DNA from: an uncultured Clostridium sp.
GTDB lineage: Bacteria; Bacillota; Clostridia; TANB77; CAG-508
DNA: 58,540 bases
Assembly (NCBI GenBank): GCA_947648215.1
Contig: CANSMW010000008.1
Span: 35,358-93,897 of the forward strand
Direction: 5' to 3'
This document shows positions 50,490 through 58,540 of the stretch, one piece after another (position 1 is the stretch's first letter; each line of letters begins with the position of its first letter). The notes beneath the pieces are model-generated. The model was given only the letters and a program-made list of their open reading frames with translations, searched no databases and was not told the DNA's origin. The translations under genes were made by a program, and so were the position numbers.

Positions 50490-53282
50490 ATGGGTAATAT
50501 TGTATTATTAGATGAACTAACCATTAACAAAATTGCAGCAGGAGAAGTAATTGAAAGACCAGCCTCTGTCGTAAAAGAAATGGTAGAAAATTCAATTGAT
50601 GCAGGAGCAACCAATATTAACATAGAAATTCGTAATGGAGGAATTTCGTATATTCGCATTTCCGATAATGGAAAAGGAATTGCAAAAGATGATATGGAGA
50701 TTGCTTTTGAAAGACATGCGACTAGTAAAATTAGAAGTGCTGGTGACTTAAACCTCGTAAAAACAATGGGATTTCGTGGTGAGGCATTAGCAAGTATTGC
50801 AGCAATTGCCAATGTGGAAATGATTTCCAAAACAGCTACTGGGGAAACCGGAAATCGAATTGTCGTAGAAGCAGGAAAAGTGCTATCAGAAGAAGAAACC
50901 GGTTGCCCACAAGGAACGACCATTACAGTACAAAATTTATTTTTTAATACCCCTGTTCGTTATAAATTCTTAAAAAAAGACTATACCGAATCGGGTTATA
51001 TTGAAGATACCATTACAAGACTTGCTTTAGTAAATCCAGAAATTGCTTTCAAATTAATTAATTCTGGAAAAACGATTTTACAAACATCTGGAAATGGAAA
51101 TTTACAAGATGTGATTTATGCGATTTATGGTGGAGATATTGCAAGTAGTGTTGTTTTGGTGGATTATTCGTATGAAGATATTCATATTACAGGGGTTGTT
51201 GGAAAACCAGAAATTGCAAGGTCAAACCGAAGTAATCAAACCTTTTTTGTTAATAAAAGGTTTGTAAAAGATAAGACGTTATCTGGTGCTACAGAAAATA
51301 GTTTTAAAGGATTATTACCAATTGGAAAATATGGTTTCTTAATTTTAAATTTGGAGATAGACCCAGCAAAAGTGGACGTGAATGTACATCCAGCAAAGCT
51401 AGAGGTTCGTTTTGAGGAAGAAAACAAAGTATTTAAGGCGGTATATCATGCCATTAAAGATACATTATTAAAAGCAGAATTAATTGCGAACACAGAAAAA
51501 ACGCCAGAAATTACTCGTTATGAAGACAATGTATCTCCAAACCATAATACTAAATCTTCGATTACGGATTTGTTTCGAAAAATCAAAAAAGAGGACAAGG
51601 TAGAAGAAGTACATAATGAAGTAAATGTGATTGAAGACATTTTCCAAAAAAGAGAAATAAAAGAGCAAGAAAAGCAAAATAGTGAAGAAAAGAAGATGGA
51701 TGTATTTAAAGAATTAATGGCAATGCAAAGAAGGCTAAAAGAAGAAGCCAAAAATGATGCAAGTCTGAAAACTAATATTGATAAGCTAATTACCGATACT
51801 CAAAAAATGGGACTAGTAGAAGACGAAGAAGGAAATGTCGTATTATCAAAGGACAATTCCCAAACGCAAAGTTTGGAAAGTGGGCAAAACCAAGAAGAGA
51901 GAAAAAAAGCCCAAAGCCAAAATGAAAATGGAGCCATAGGGCAAAGTGAAACCAAAAGATTAGAAGAAATAAATACAGGAATATTAAACGAAACAACAAT
52001 GGACATGCCTAGTGGTGATACTGTAATTGGAAATATTAAATACGACAACAAAATGGTAATAAAACCAGAAACTAGTTTAAAACAAAAAAATGAATCAACA
52101 TACTTAATGGCGAAAAAAGAAGAACCACAAAATTTAGTATTAAGAGAAGACAGTGAGGAGTATAAAGCATTTTCATTTAAATATGATGACGAAGATCTAA
52201 ATAGACAAAAGGAAGAAATACAGTTCCAAAAGACAAATCGAACCAAATTAAATGTAGAAGAAAAAGCAGGAGTAACGTTAAGTGAAACAATAAATAAAAA
52301 TGAAATAAATTTAAACAACGAGATAAGTAAAAATAGTATAAATTATAATAACGAGACAAGTAAAAACGATATAGATTTTAATAACGAAGCAGGTAAAGGC
52401 AATACAACCTTTAATGATGAAATGAATAAAAAGGAAGCTAATTTGCAAAATGATATAGATAAAAAAGAACAAACAAATCCGTTTTCTAGTAGTGAAATAC
52501 AAGAAATGATTGAAAAATTAGAAAAAATGGACGATGTTCAAAATAATCCAGAATTTGAAAACATGTATGAAAAAATATTTGGTAAATTACCAGCTTCCAC
52601 CATTGAAGAACAAAACAAGGAAAAAGAAAAAATAAGTGCATATGAGTTAATAAAAGAAGATAACAAAATATCCATGTTTGACGAAACAGAAGAATTAAAA
52701 AAGCCAACTTATAAATTTGTAGGAATTGCATTTCGTACCTATATTATTATTGAAATTGAAAAAGAATTATACATTATTGACCAACATGCAGCACATGAAA
52801 GAGTAATGTACGAAAAGGTAAAGAAAAACTATTATTCAGACGGTATCAAAGAATCGCAAATGTTATTATTACCAGATGTGATTACCTTAACACATAAAGA
52901 AATGGATATTTTACAAGATAATGCCGAAATGTTCGGAAATGCAGGTTTTGCCTTTGAGGAATTTGGAGAAAACACAATAAAACTAATGGGAGTTCCGAAT
53001 ATTTGTATCGATTTAGATACCAAAGAACTTTTCATGGAAACCTTAGATGAAATCAATACAGTGGCAAGAACAGCAAAACAAGAAATAGAAGAAAAATTTA
53101 TTGCAACTGTGGCATGTAAAGCAGCAGTAAAAGCACATATGGATTTAACCGAGGAAGAAGTAGATAGCTTAATGAGTGAACTTTTAGAACTTCCTAACCC
53201 ATTTACCTGCCCACACGGAAGACCAACGGCAATTCGCATGGATAAAGACGATATTGAGAAAAAATTTGCAAGAAGAAAATAA
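50490..53282 (+). CDS. mutL: DNA mismatch repair protein MutL with an unusually long linker
   Basis: 930 residues, against about 620-670 usual. N-terminal GHKL ATPase: NKIAAGEVIERPASVVKE, IRISDNGKGI, TMGFRGEALASI and NVHPAKLEVRF. C-terminal endonuclease domain: DQHAAHERVMYE (metal-binding motif), ACKAAVKAHMDL and FTCPHGRPT. The linker, residues about 340-730, is hydrophilic and includes Asn/Lys/Glu-rich near-repeats (NNEISKNSINYNNETSKN-like units). No mutS next to it and no in-frame CGG in 930 codons. Confidence 0.95.
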   Translation: MGNIVLLDELTINKIAAGEVIERPASVVKEMVENSIDAGATNINIEIRNGGISYIRISDNGKGIAKDDMEIAFERHATSKIRSAGDLNLVKTMGFRGEALASIAAIANVEMISKTATGETGNRIVVEAGKVLSEEETGCPQGTTITVQNLFFNTPVRYKFLKKDYTESGYIEDTITRLALVNPEIAFKLINSGKTILQTSGNGNLQDVIYAIYGGDIASSVVLVDYSYEDIHITGVVGKPEIARSNRSNQTFFVNKRFVKDKTLSGATENSFKGLLPIGKYGFLILNLEIDPAKVDVNVHPAKLEVRFEEENKVFKAVYHAIKDTLLKAELIANTEKTPEITRYEDNVSPNHNTKSSITDLFRKIKKEDKVEEVHNEVNVIEDIFQKREIKEQEKQNSEEKKMDVFKELMAMQRRLKEEAKNDASLKTNIDKLITDTQKMGLVEDEEGNVVLSKDNSQTQSLESGQNQEERKKAQSQNENGAIGQSETKRLEEINTGILNETTMDMPSGDTVIGNIKYDNKMVIKPETSLKQKNESTYLMAKKEEPQNLVLREDSEEYKAFSFKYDDEDLNRQKEEIQFQKTNRTKLNVEEKAGVTLSETINKNEINLNNEISKNSINYNNETSKNDIDFNNEAGKGNTTFNDEMNKKEANLQNDIDKKEQTNPFSSSEIQEMIEKLEKMDDVQNNPEFENMYEKIFGKLPASTIEEQNKEKEKISAYELIKEDNKISMFDETEELKKPTYKFVGIAFRTYIIIEIEKELYIIDQHAAHERVMYEKVKKNYYSDGIKESQMLLLPDVITLTHKEMDILQDNAEMFGNAGFAFEEFGENTIKLMGVPNICIDLDTKELFMETLDEINTVARTAKQEIEEKFIATVACKAAVKAHMDLTEEEVDSLMSELLELPNPFTCPHGRPTAIRMDKDDIEKKFARRK

Positions 53283-53353
53283 GAAAGTAAGTTTTAAAAA
53301 ATGATATTCTACAAAAACAAACGAAAAAACCACAAAAGAAAGGAAGAAATCAT

Positions 53354-53776
53354 ATGTTTATCATTGCAATCATATCAATTGCTATTTACATTATCGCTAT
53401 TTTAATGATATCTACCAATATTTATGAATTTAAAAAAGAACAAAAATTAAATTTCATCATAATAGGAGTTTTTGCGATTTTAATCATTACATGGATCATT
53501 GTAGCACTTAGCTCAAACGGCATACAAGTACAACAAAAAGGTTTTCTAAAAACGGCTAAAATGGTATCGGTACTACTTTTTGCACCAATTAATACGATTT
53601 TTGTGCTACCATATTTGGGAAATGTATTAAACAAATACAAACAAGAAAAAATAAAAGAAGACCAAGTAAGAAAAAGATTATTAATTTTAGGAATTGCGCT
53701 AATTATTGTAATCATTATAGAAGCAAATTATATAAAAACATTTGAAACAGGATTACTAGGAAATGTAATAAAATAG
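53354..53776 (+). CDS. Small membrane protein of unknown function
   Basis: 140 residues with four hydrophobic segments (about 1-22, 33-53, 66-88, 109-128) separated by Lys-rich loops. RBS AAAGGAAG before ATG 53354. It follows mutL by 71 bases. No family recognised. Confidence 0.55.
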   Translation: MFIIAIISIAIYIIAILMISTNIYEFKKEQKLNFIIIGVFAILIITWIIVALSSNGIQVQQKGFLKTAKMVSVLLFAPINTIFVLPYLGNVLNKYKQEKIKEDQVRKRLLILGIALIIVIIIEANYIKTFETGLLGNVIK

Positions 53777-53803
53777 CAATTAAAGAAATGGAGATGATTT
53801 CAA

Positions 53804-54640
53804 ATAAATGAAATAGATAAAAAAGAAAATTATACAAATCAGACCTTTGAAGATATAAAGCATATTGATGAAAAGGGAATAGAATATTGGTATGCAAGAG
53901 AATTAATGAAAGTTTTAAGTTATAAAGATTGGAGATATTTTGATGCAGTAATTGAAAAAGCAAAGATAGCTTGCAAAAACTCTGAAATAACTGACATTGA
54001 CCATTTCGTTGTCAGCAACAAAATGGTTGAAATAGGTTCTGGTGCAAAAAGAGAACAAAAAGATTATAAATTAACACGATATGCTTGCTATCTTATAGCT
54101 CAAAATGCAAATCCTCGATTAAAGATTGTTGCTCTTGCACAAACATATTTTGCAATTCAAACTAGAAAGCAAGAAATTAGCGAAAAAGAATACAGTTCAT
54201 TAACAGAAGACGAAAAGAGATTTTACCAAAGAAATTTAACTAAAAAAGGAAATTATTCGCTTAATCAAACAGCTAAAAATGCAGGAGTTAAGAATTTTGA
54301 TAAGTTTCATAATTTTGGTTATAAGGGTTTATACAATGGAGAAACAGCTGATGATATTGCAAAAAGAAAAGGATTAAGATATAGAGAAGATATTTTAGAC
54401 AATATGGGAAGTGATGAATTGATAGCAAATTTATTTAGAATATCTCAAACAGAACAAAAATTAAAAAAAGATAATATTCAAAGTGAAAAAGAAGCTAATA
54501 AGGCTCATTACGAAGTTGGTTCAAAAATAAGGAAAACAATAAAGGAACTTGGAGGAACTATGCCAGAAGACTTACCTACTCCTAAAAAGAGCTTAAAACA
54601 ATTAGAAAAGGAAAATAAAAACACACTAAGGAAAAAATAG
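53804..54640 (+). CDS. dinD: DinD/BRO-type protein, intact copy; apparent ATA start
   Basis: Homologue of the interrupted gene at 16625/22344. The in-frame sequence INEIDKKENYTNQTFEDIKHIDEKG begins with ATA at 53804, ten bases after GGAG, where the related gene would have ATG; the nearest in-frame ATG is 53906 and would cut conserved residues. The body LTRYACYLIAQNANPR, ALAQTYFAIQTRKQE, GYKGLYNGETADDIAKRKG and GGTMPEDLPTP is complete. It sits between mutL and miaA, usually adjacent genes, so it is an insertion. Weakly translated or a start-codon mutant. Confidence 0.75.
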   Translation: MNEIDKKENYTNQTFEDIKHIDEKGIEYWYARELMKVLSYKDWRYFDAVIEKAKIACKNSEITDIDHFVVSNKMVEIGSGAKREQKDYKLTRYACYLIAQNANPRLKIVALAQTYFAIQTRKQEISEKEYSSLTEDEKRFYQRNLTKKGNYSLNQTAKNAGVKNFDKFHNFGYKGLYNGETADDIAKRKGLRYREDILDNMGSDELIANLFRISQTEQKLKKDNIQSEKEANKAHYEVGSKIRKTIKELGGTMPEDLPTPKKSLKQLEKENKNTLRKK

Positions 54641-54795
54641 CTAAAATACTAATACGTTAGAATTTGATGATGATGTAATTATAGGCGATACAAGTAGAAA
54701 ACAGAAAAGCGAAAAGAAAATTAATAGTAGAAGTTAGTGTAAATGTTAGTAGGTAAAGAAATTATTAACAGTTTCTGTAAAAGGAGAAATTGAAA

Positions 54796-55720
54796 ATGGA
54801 AGAAAAAAAGCCTAAGGTAATTGTTATATGTGGACCAACGGCTTCTCGGGAAAACTGCCTTATCGATTGAAATTGCAAAACGCGTTCATGGGGAAATTGT
54901 TTCAGCGGATTCGATGCAAATTTATAAGGAAATGAATATTGGTAGTGCAAAACCGACGAAGGAAGAAATGGAAGGAATACCACATTATTTATTGGATTTT
55001 GTGTCACCAAAAGAGCGATATAGTGTAGCCGATTATAAAAAAGAAGCCACAAAAGCTATAGAAGAAATCTTGAAAAAAGGCAAAACTCCTATTGTTGTGG
55101 GTGGGACAGGCTTATATATTGATGCTCTTATTTACAATATCGATTATCCAGAAATTGAATTTGATGAAACGTATCGAAAACAGCTAGAAAAAAGAGTAGA
55201 ACGAGAAGGATTACCATCTCTTTATGAGGAGGCGACCCAAATTGATGAACAAGCTATGAAACGAATTAGTCCAAATGACCAAAAACGAATATTGCGTGTT
55301 TTAGAAGTATATCATCAAACAGGAAAAACGAAGACCGAGCAAGAGGTAATGTCAAGACAAAAAGAAGTGCCATATGATTATCAAGTTTATGCACTTACCA
55401 TGCCAAGAGAACAATTATATGACCGTATTAATAAAAGAGTGGATATTATGCTTGAACAAGGACTTGTAGAAGAAGTAAAAAAAATCCTTGAAACATATCC
55501 AGAAATTCTAACTGCTATGCAAGCCTTAGGATATAAGGAAATAAAAGAATATTTAGAAGGAAATGTAGAAAAAGAAGAAGCCATAGAAACTATAAAACAA
55601 GAAACGAGAAGATATGCCAAAAGGCAATTAACTTGGTTTCGAAAAAATAAACAAACAAAATGGTTAGATGCAAACCAAGACAAAGAGAATATTAAAATCA
55701 TATTGGAGGGTATGAATTGA
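54796..55720 (+). CDS. miaA: tRNA dimethylallyltransferase MiaA; one CGG +1 site
   Basis: Isopentenylates A37 of tRNAs reading UNN codons; 307 residues. ATG 54796 after AAGGAG. Skipping C54847 creates the P-loop ICGPTASGKTALSIEIA; then IVSADSMQIYKEMNIGSAKPT and VVGGTGLYIDAL follow. The C-terminal part has QALGYKEIKEYLEG. Without the shift translation stops within about 22 codons. The shift falls at the Gly before Lys of the P-loop, the same place as in ABC half A. The end overlaps the HlyD-like gene by four bases. Confidence 0.95.
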
Positions 55721-57013
55721 GAAAAATAGGGAAAGATAATAGAGTAACTGTCGCGAAACCAAGACAAAAAAACAAGAAAAAAGTAGCAGTTGCTTATGGT
55801 ATTGGAATTCTTATTTTAATCTATTTTGTATATGCGATTATACAATTAATTATGAAACCAACCGATGTTATTGCCATTGCGAATGGCAATTTATCAGAAG
55901 AAGAAAGTGCGGTTCGGCTATGTCATCCGAGAAGAGACAGTCATACAGGGAGACAACTATAAAAATGGAATGGTTCAAATTAAGGCAGAGGGAGAAAGAG
56001 TAGCAAAAGATGATCCTGTTTTTCGATATTATAGCAATAATGAAGAAACCTTAGTAAAAAAAATACAAGAACTGGACATTAAAATACAAGAAGCAATGGC
56101 AAATGAAACGAATTTCTTTTCCAATGATATCAAATTATTAGAAAACCAAATCCAAGAAAAATTGGTGGAATTAGAAACCCTAGATGATATACAAAAAATC
56201 GCACAATATAAAAAAGATATTAATACAAGAATTACTAAAAAAGCCAAAGTAGCAGGAGAATTAAGTCCTGCCGGCTCGTACATTCGTAAATTAATTGAAG
56301 AAAGAAGCAACTATGAAAATACACTAAACTCTGGTTCCCAGTACATTACAGCTCCAACCAGCGGAATCGTATCTTACCGTGTGGATGGATTAGAAGAAGT
56401 TTTAACACCAGACTCCTTTTCGAGTTTAAATACAAAATTATTAGAAGACTTGAATTTAAAAACAGGAGAAATTGTAGCTGGGAATGAAAAAAGCGGAAAA
56501 ATTGTAAATAATTTTGAGGGATATATTGCGACAAGCTTAGATACCAAGAAAGCAAAAGAGGCACAAATTGGAGATAGTGTTACTCTTCGATTATCCAATA
56601 GTGAAGAAATACAAGCAAAAATAGCTTATATGGTAGAGGAAGAGGACGAAAAATTACTTGTATTTAAAATCAATGCAGGGTTAGAGTTACTGGCAAACTA
56701 TCGAAAAATTACGTTTGATATTATTTGGTGGAGTTACAAAGGGTTAAAAGTACCAAATACAGCGTTAATTTCAGAACTTGCCAAAGAAGGTAGTATGGAA
56801 GAGGGAAATGACATTTATTTTGTGATTCGAAATCGAGCAGGGTATACAGATAAAATACCAGTCAAAATCTTAAAACAAAATTCGTCTTATTCCATTATTA
56901 CAAACTATGAATCGACAGAGTTAAAGGAAAAATGGGGGTATACGGATGAGGAAGTAAAGAAATTAAATCGTGTTGTACTCCATGATGAGATTACGATTCA
57001 CCCCAAAACGTAA
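55717..57013 (+). CDS. HlyD-family/biotinyl-lipoyl adaptor-like protein; one CGG +1 site
   Basis: 431 residues from TTG 55717, overlapping the miaA stop, with GGAGGG six bases upstream. One N-terminal membrane helix (AYGIGILILIYFVYAIIQLI), a long coiled coil (about 105-200) and a barrel-sandwich half (ITAPTSGIVSYRVDGLEE). Skipping C55915 joins EESAVGYVIREETVIQ; the unshifted frame stops at 55962. A similar HlyD-like gene before sepF is common in Clostridia. Function in cell division or envelope is inferred from context. Confidence 0.82.
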
Positions 57014-57134
57014 TATTACAAAAATATTACAAAATGATTAAAAATATGTTACAATTTAAGAAATGTATTGACAAGATACGAAAAAAGTAAGATACTTATG
57101 ATACATACCAAGGAGAAAAATTAGGAGGTTTAAA

Positions 57135-57602
57135 ATGGCAGGAGCTGTAATGAATAAAATTTGGGATTTTTTAGGAATGGATAATGCGGCAGAAGAGGAA
57201 GAATTAGACGATAGAGCATATGATTATGATTACGAAGAAGAGGATGAAGAACAAGAACCAAAAACAATTTTTGGAAGAAAACAAAAAATAGTAAATATGC
57301 CACAAACACAACAAGTAAGAATGGTAATATCACAACCAACCACATTTGAACAATCAGAAGAAATTTGTAATTATTTAAAAGAAAGAAAATCAGTAATTGT
57401 TAATTTAGAATATGTAAATAAAGATGTAGCAAGAAGAATTGTTGACTTTATTAGTGGATCTGTACATGCGTTAGATGGACATATTCAAAAAATATCAAAT
57501 TCAATCTTTTTAATTGCTCCAACGAACTATGAAATTGCAAATGAAATGGCAAGAGAAGAAATTAAGAATCGATTATCTGTTTCATGGCTAAAAAATAACT
57601 AA
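57135..57602 (+). CDS. sepF: Cell division protein SepF
   Basis: 155 residues; ATG 57135 after TTAGGAGG. An N-terminal membrane-binding amphipathic helix MAGAVMNKIWDFLGM, an acidic linker rich in Glu/Asp/Tyr, then the SepF core (FEQSEEICNYLKERKSVIVNLEY, ARRIVDFISGSVHALDG, IFLIAPTNYE). It links FtsZ to the membrane. Confidence 0.93.
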   Translation: MAGAVMNKIWDFLGMDNAAEEEELDDRAYDYDYEEEDEEQEPKTIFGRKQKIVNMPQTQQVRMVISQPTTFEQSEEICNYLKERKSVIVNLEYVNKDVARRIVDFISGSVHALDGHIQKISNSIFLIAPTNYEIANEMAREEIKNRLSVSWLKNN

Positions 57603-57610
57603 GAATACAT

Positions 57611-57665
57611 AAAAGTCGGGGATGGGCATCAGAGAAAATCTGATAAAACAGTCCGGCTTTTTTAA
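57611..57665 (+). terminator. Structured terminator between sepF and divIVA
   Basis: AAGTCGG and CCGGCTT form the outer stem, with an inner ATCAGA/TCTGAT hairpin, followed by TTTTTT. The remaining 95 bases to divIVA contain a GTCC/GGAC hairpin but no recognised riboswitch. Confidence 0.6.
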
Positions 57666-57760
57666 CACTTGATAGAGGTGATAAGAAGTTGTCCGAATGG
57701 TGAAGGACAGATTTAATCGCCCCTATTGTTCCATATAAAACGATTAAGGAGGAAGATAGA

Positions 57761-58210
57761 ATGTTAACACCACTAGAAATCGAAAATAAAAAATTTTCAA
57801 AGCAAATGATGAATGGATACCATGTAGATGAAGTTGATGAATTTTTAGATATCTTAACAGCAGATTACGAAAAATTATATAAAGAAAACGCAGAATCACG
57901 TGAAAAATTAGAACAATTAACCCAAGATGTATCTCATTATAAAACCATTGAAAATACGTTACAAAGTACATTAATGATGGCACAATCCACAGCAGAAGAA
58001 GTAAAAAATGTGGCACGTCAACAAGCAGAACAAATTATAAATGATGCACAAGCAAATGCAAGACAAGAAATTGTAAATTTAGAACAAGAAATTTTATTAA
58101 AGAAAAAGGAATTAGAAGATGCCCAAAAGCAATTTGATATTTACAAAGCAAAAATGGAATCACTACTAATTTCGCAACTTGAAATATTAAAAGATATTAA
58201 CAAAGATTAA
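57761..58210 (+). CDS. divIVA: DivIVA-domain protein
   Basis: 149 residues. The N-terminal DivIVA domain MLTPLEIENKKFSKQMMNGYHVDEVDEFLDIL carries the lipid-binding turn, followed by a long coiled coil (residues about 40-140). Curved-membrane scaffold for division or polar growth. It lies behind sepF, as in many Firmicutes. Short compared with Bacillus DivIVA. No CGG. Confidence 0.92.
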   Translation: MLTPLEIENKKFSKQMMNGYHVDEVDEFLDILTADYEKLYKENAESREKLEQLTQDVSHYKTIENTLQSTLMMAQSTAEEVKNVARQQAEQIINDAQANARQEIVNLEQEILLKKKELEDAQKQFDIYKAKMESLLISQLEILKDINKD

Positions 58211-58225
58211 ACAAAAAACAGAAGA

Positions 58226-58259
58226 AAAAGACAGAGAAAAAGCGTTCTCTGTCTTTTGC
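58226..58259 (+). terminator. Terminator after divIVA
   Basis: AAAAGACAGAGA pairs with TCTCTGTCTTTT. Confidence 0.85.
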
Positions 58260-58309
58260 CGTCTTTATTACAAAAATGTTAAATGTATGTTACATTTACG
58301 TGTTTCCTA

Positions 58310-58338
58310 TTGACTTATGGGGGAAAACTAAATAAAAT
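58310..58338 (+). promoter_or_regulatory. rsmD promoter
   Basis: TTGACT (58310-58315), 17-base spacer, TAAAAT (58333-58338). Confidence 0.7.
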
Positions 58339-58363
58339 AGTAATATCAAAAAGAGGGAGAAAA

Positions 58364-58540
58364 ATGCGAGTAATTAGTGGAACAGCAAAAGGAACGGTCT
58401 TGTATTCTTTAGAAGGAGACGCAACAAGACCTACTTTAGACAGAGTGAAAGAAGCACTGTTTAATATACTACAAATGGACTTACAAGAAACAGAAGTATT
58501 AGATTTATTTTCTGGTAGTGGAGCGCTTGGAATTGAATGT
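58364..58540 (+). CDS. rsmD: 16S rRNA m2G966 methyltransferase RsmD, 5' part
   Basis: 59 residues are visible before the window ends. MRVISGTAKG, ATRPTLDRVKEALFNIL and motif I VLDLFSGSGALGIE identify RsmD. ATG 58364 follows AGAGGGAG. Confidence 0.92.
   Translation, partial: MRVISGTAKGTVLYSLEGDATRPTLDRVKEALFNILQMDLQETEVLDLFSGSGALGIEC

Noticed and set aside
57666..57760. Riboswitch in front of divIVA
   Set aside because: Only a small GTCC/GGAC hairpin is visible and no known aptamer signature was recognised.

Overview
The window is AT-rich DNA from a low-GC Gram-positive bacterium, most likely an uncultured gut-type member of the Clostridia. Evidence includes a CIRCE-controlled groESL operon, a T-box leader on serS, SepF and DivIVA, a SpoVD-like PBP, a SpoVB/MurJ-type flippase, a YlmC/YmxH protein, DUF4364 and a dockerin-bearing surface protein. 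TGA works as a stop codon. No rRNA, tRNA or CRISPR array was seen.

The dominant observation concerns the codon CGG. I checked every CGG triplet against the reading frames. In-frame CGG occurs 28 times, and 27 of these sit exactly where a gene continues in the +1 frame. Skipping the C of CGGN and reading GGN as glycine restores full-length, correctly motifed proteins at 26 sites; at the 27th (mfd C-terminus) the shift only changes the tail. The affected loci are a PBP (3 sites), mfd (2), a SpoU methyltransferase (2), serS, a YhcG nuclease, ylmC (2), lspA, rluD, an RsuA-type pseudouridine synthase, an S1-domain protein (2), two ABC exporter halves (4 and 2), a restriction-subunit remnant, purN, a 35-residue Cys-rich peptide, miaA and an HlyD-like protein. 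Several are normally essential. The extra C always creates an in-frame CGG and never an out-of-frame one, which a sequencing artefact could not arrange. The simplest reading is that CGG is not an ordinary arginine codon here and that CGGN works as a four-base glycine codon, or forces an efficient +1 shift. One small gene (49155-49277) is the only apparent exception.

Layout. 1-5.3 kb: dockerin surface protein and a DUF3990/DUF3791 cluster. 5.3-14.3 kb: PBP, mfd, SpoU methyltransferase, then on the minus strand DUF4364, ysxC and serS, the last behind a T-box that lacks room for stem I. 14.5-22.9 kb: accessory junkyard with a cytidine-deaminase-like gene, broken HAD, BRO and RhuM genes, and a dinD gene split by a 5.2 kb serine-integrase element. 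The element has precisely definable att sites and carries a reverse transcriptase/serine recombinase chimera, a group II intron 5' part, a YhcG nuclease, a 3-TM protein and TnpV. 22.9-33.5 kb: ylmC, a GT-C-like membrane protein, lspA, two pseudouridine synthases, an S1 protein, a convergent replication-relaxation/VirD4 pair and a flippase. 33.6-34.8 kb: HU, with an ORF-less group IIC intron directly behind its terminator.

34.9-40 kb: heterodimeric ABC exporter and an RNA m5C methyltransferase. 40-42.3 kb: remnants of a Fic protein and a type I restriction subunit. 42.3-49.1 kb: purN/purF (divergent), pyrG with an attenuator, a P-loop kinase-like gene and groESL. 49.1-50.3 kb: small peptides and a coiled-coil protein. 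50.5-58.5 kb: mutL, miaA, HlyD-like, sepF, divIVA and the start of rsmD, with a second dinD inserted between mutL and miaA. Most intact genes serve translation, RNA modification, envelope synthesis or nucleotide metabolism. Decay through ordinary indels and stop codons is limited to the accessory islands and differs clearly from the CGG sites.
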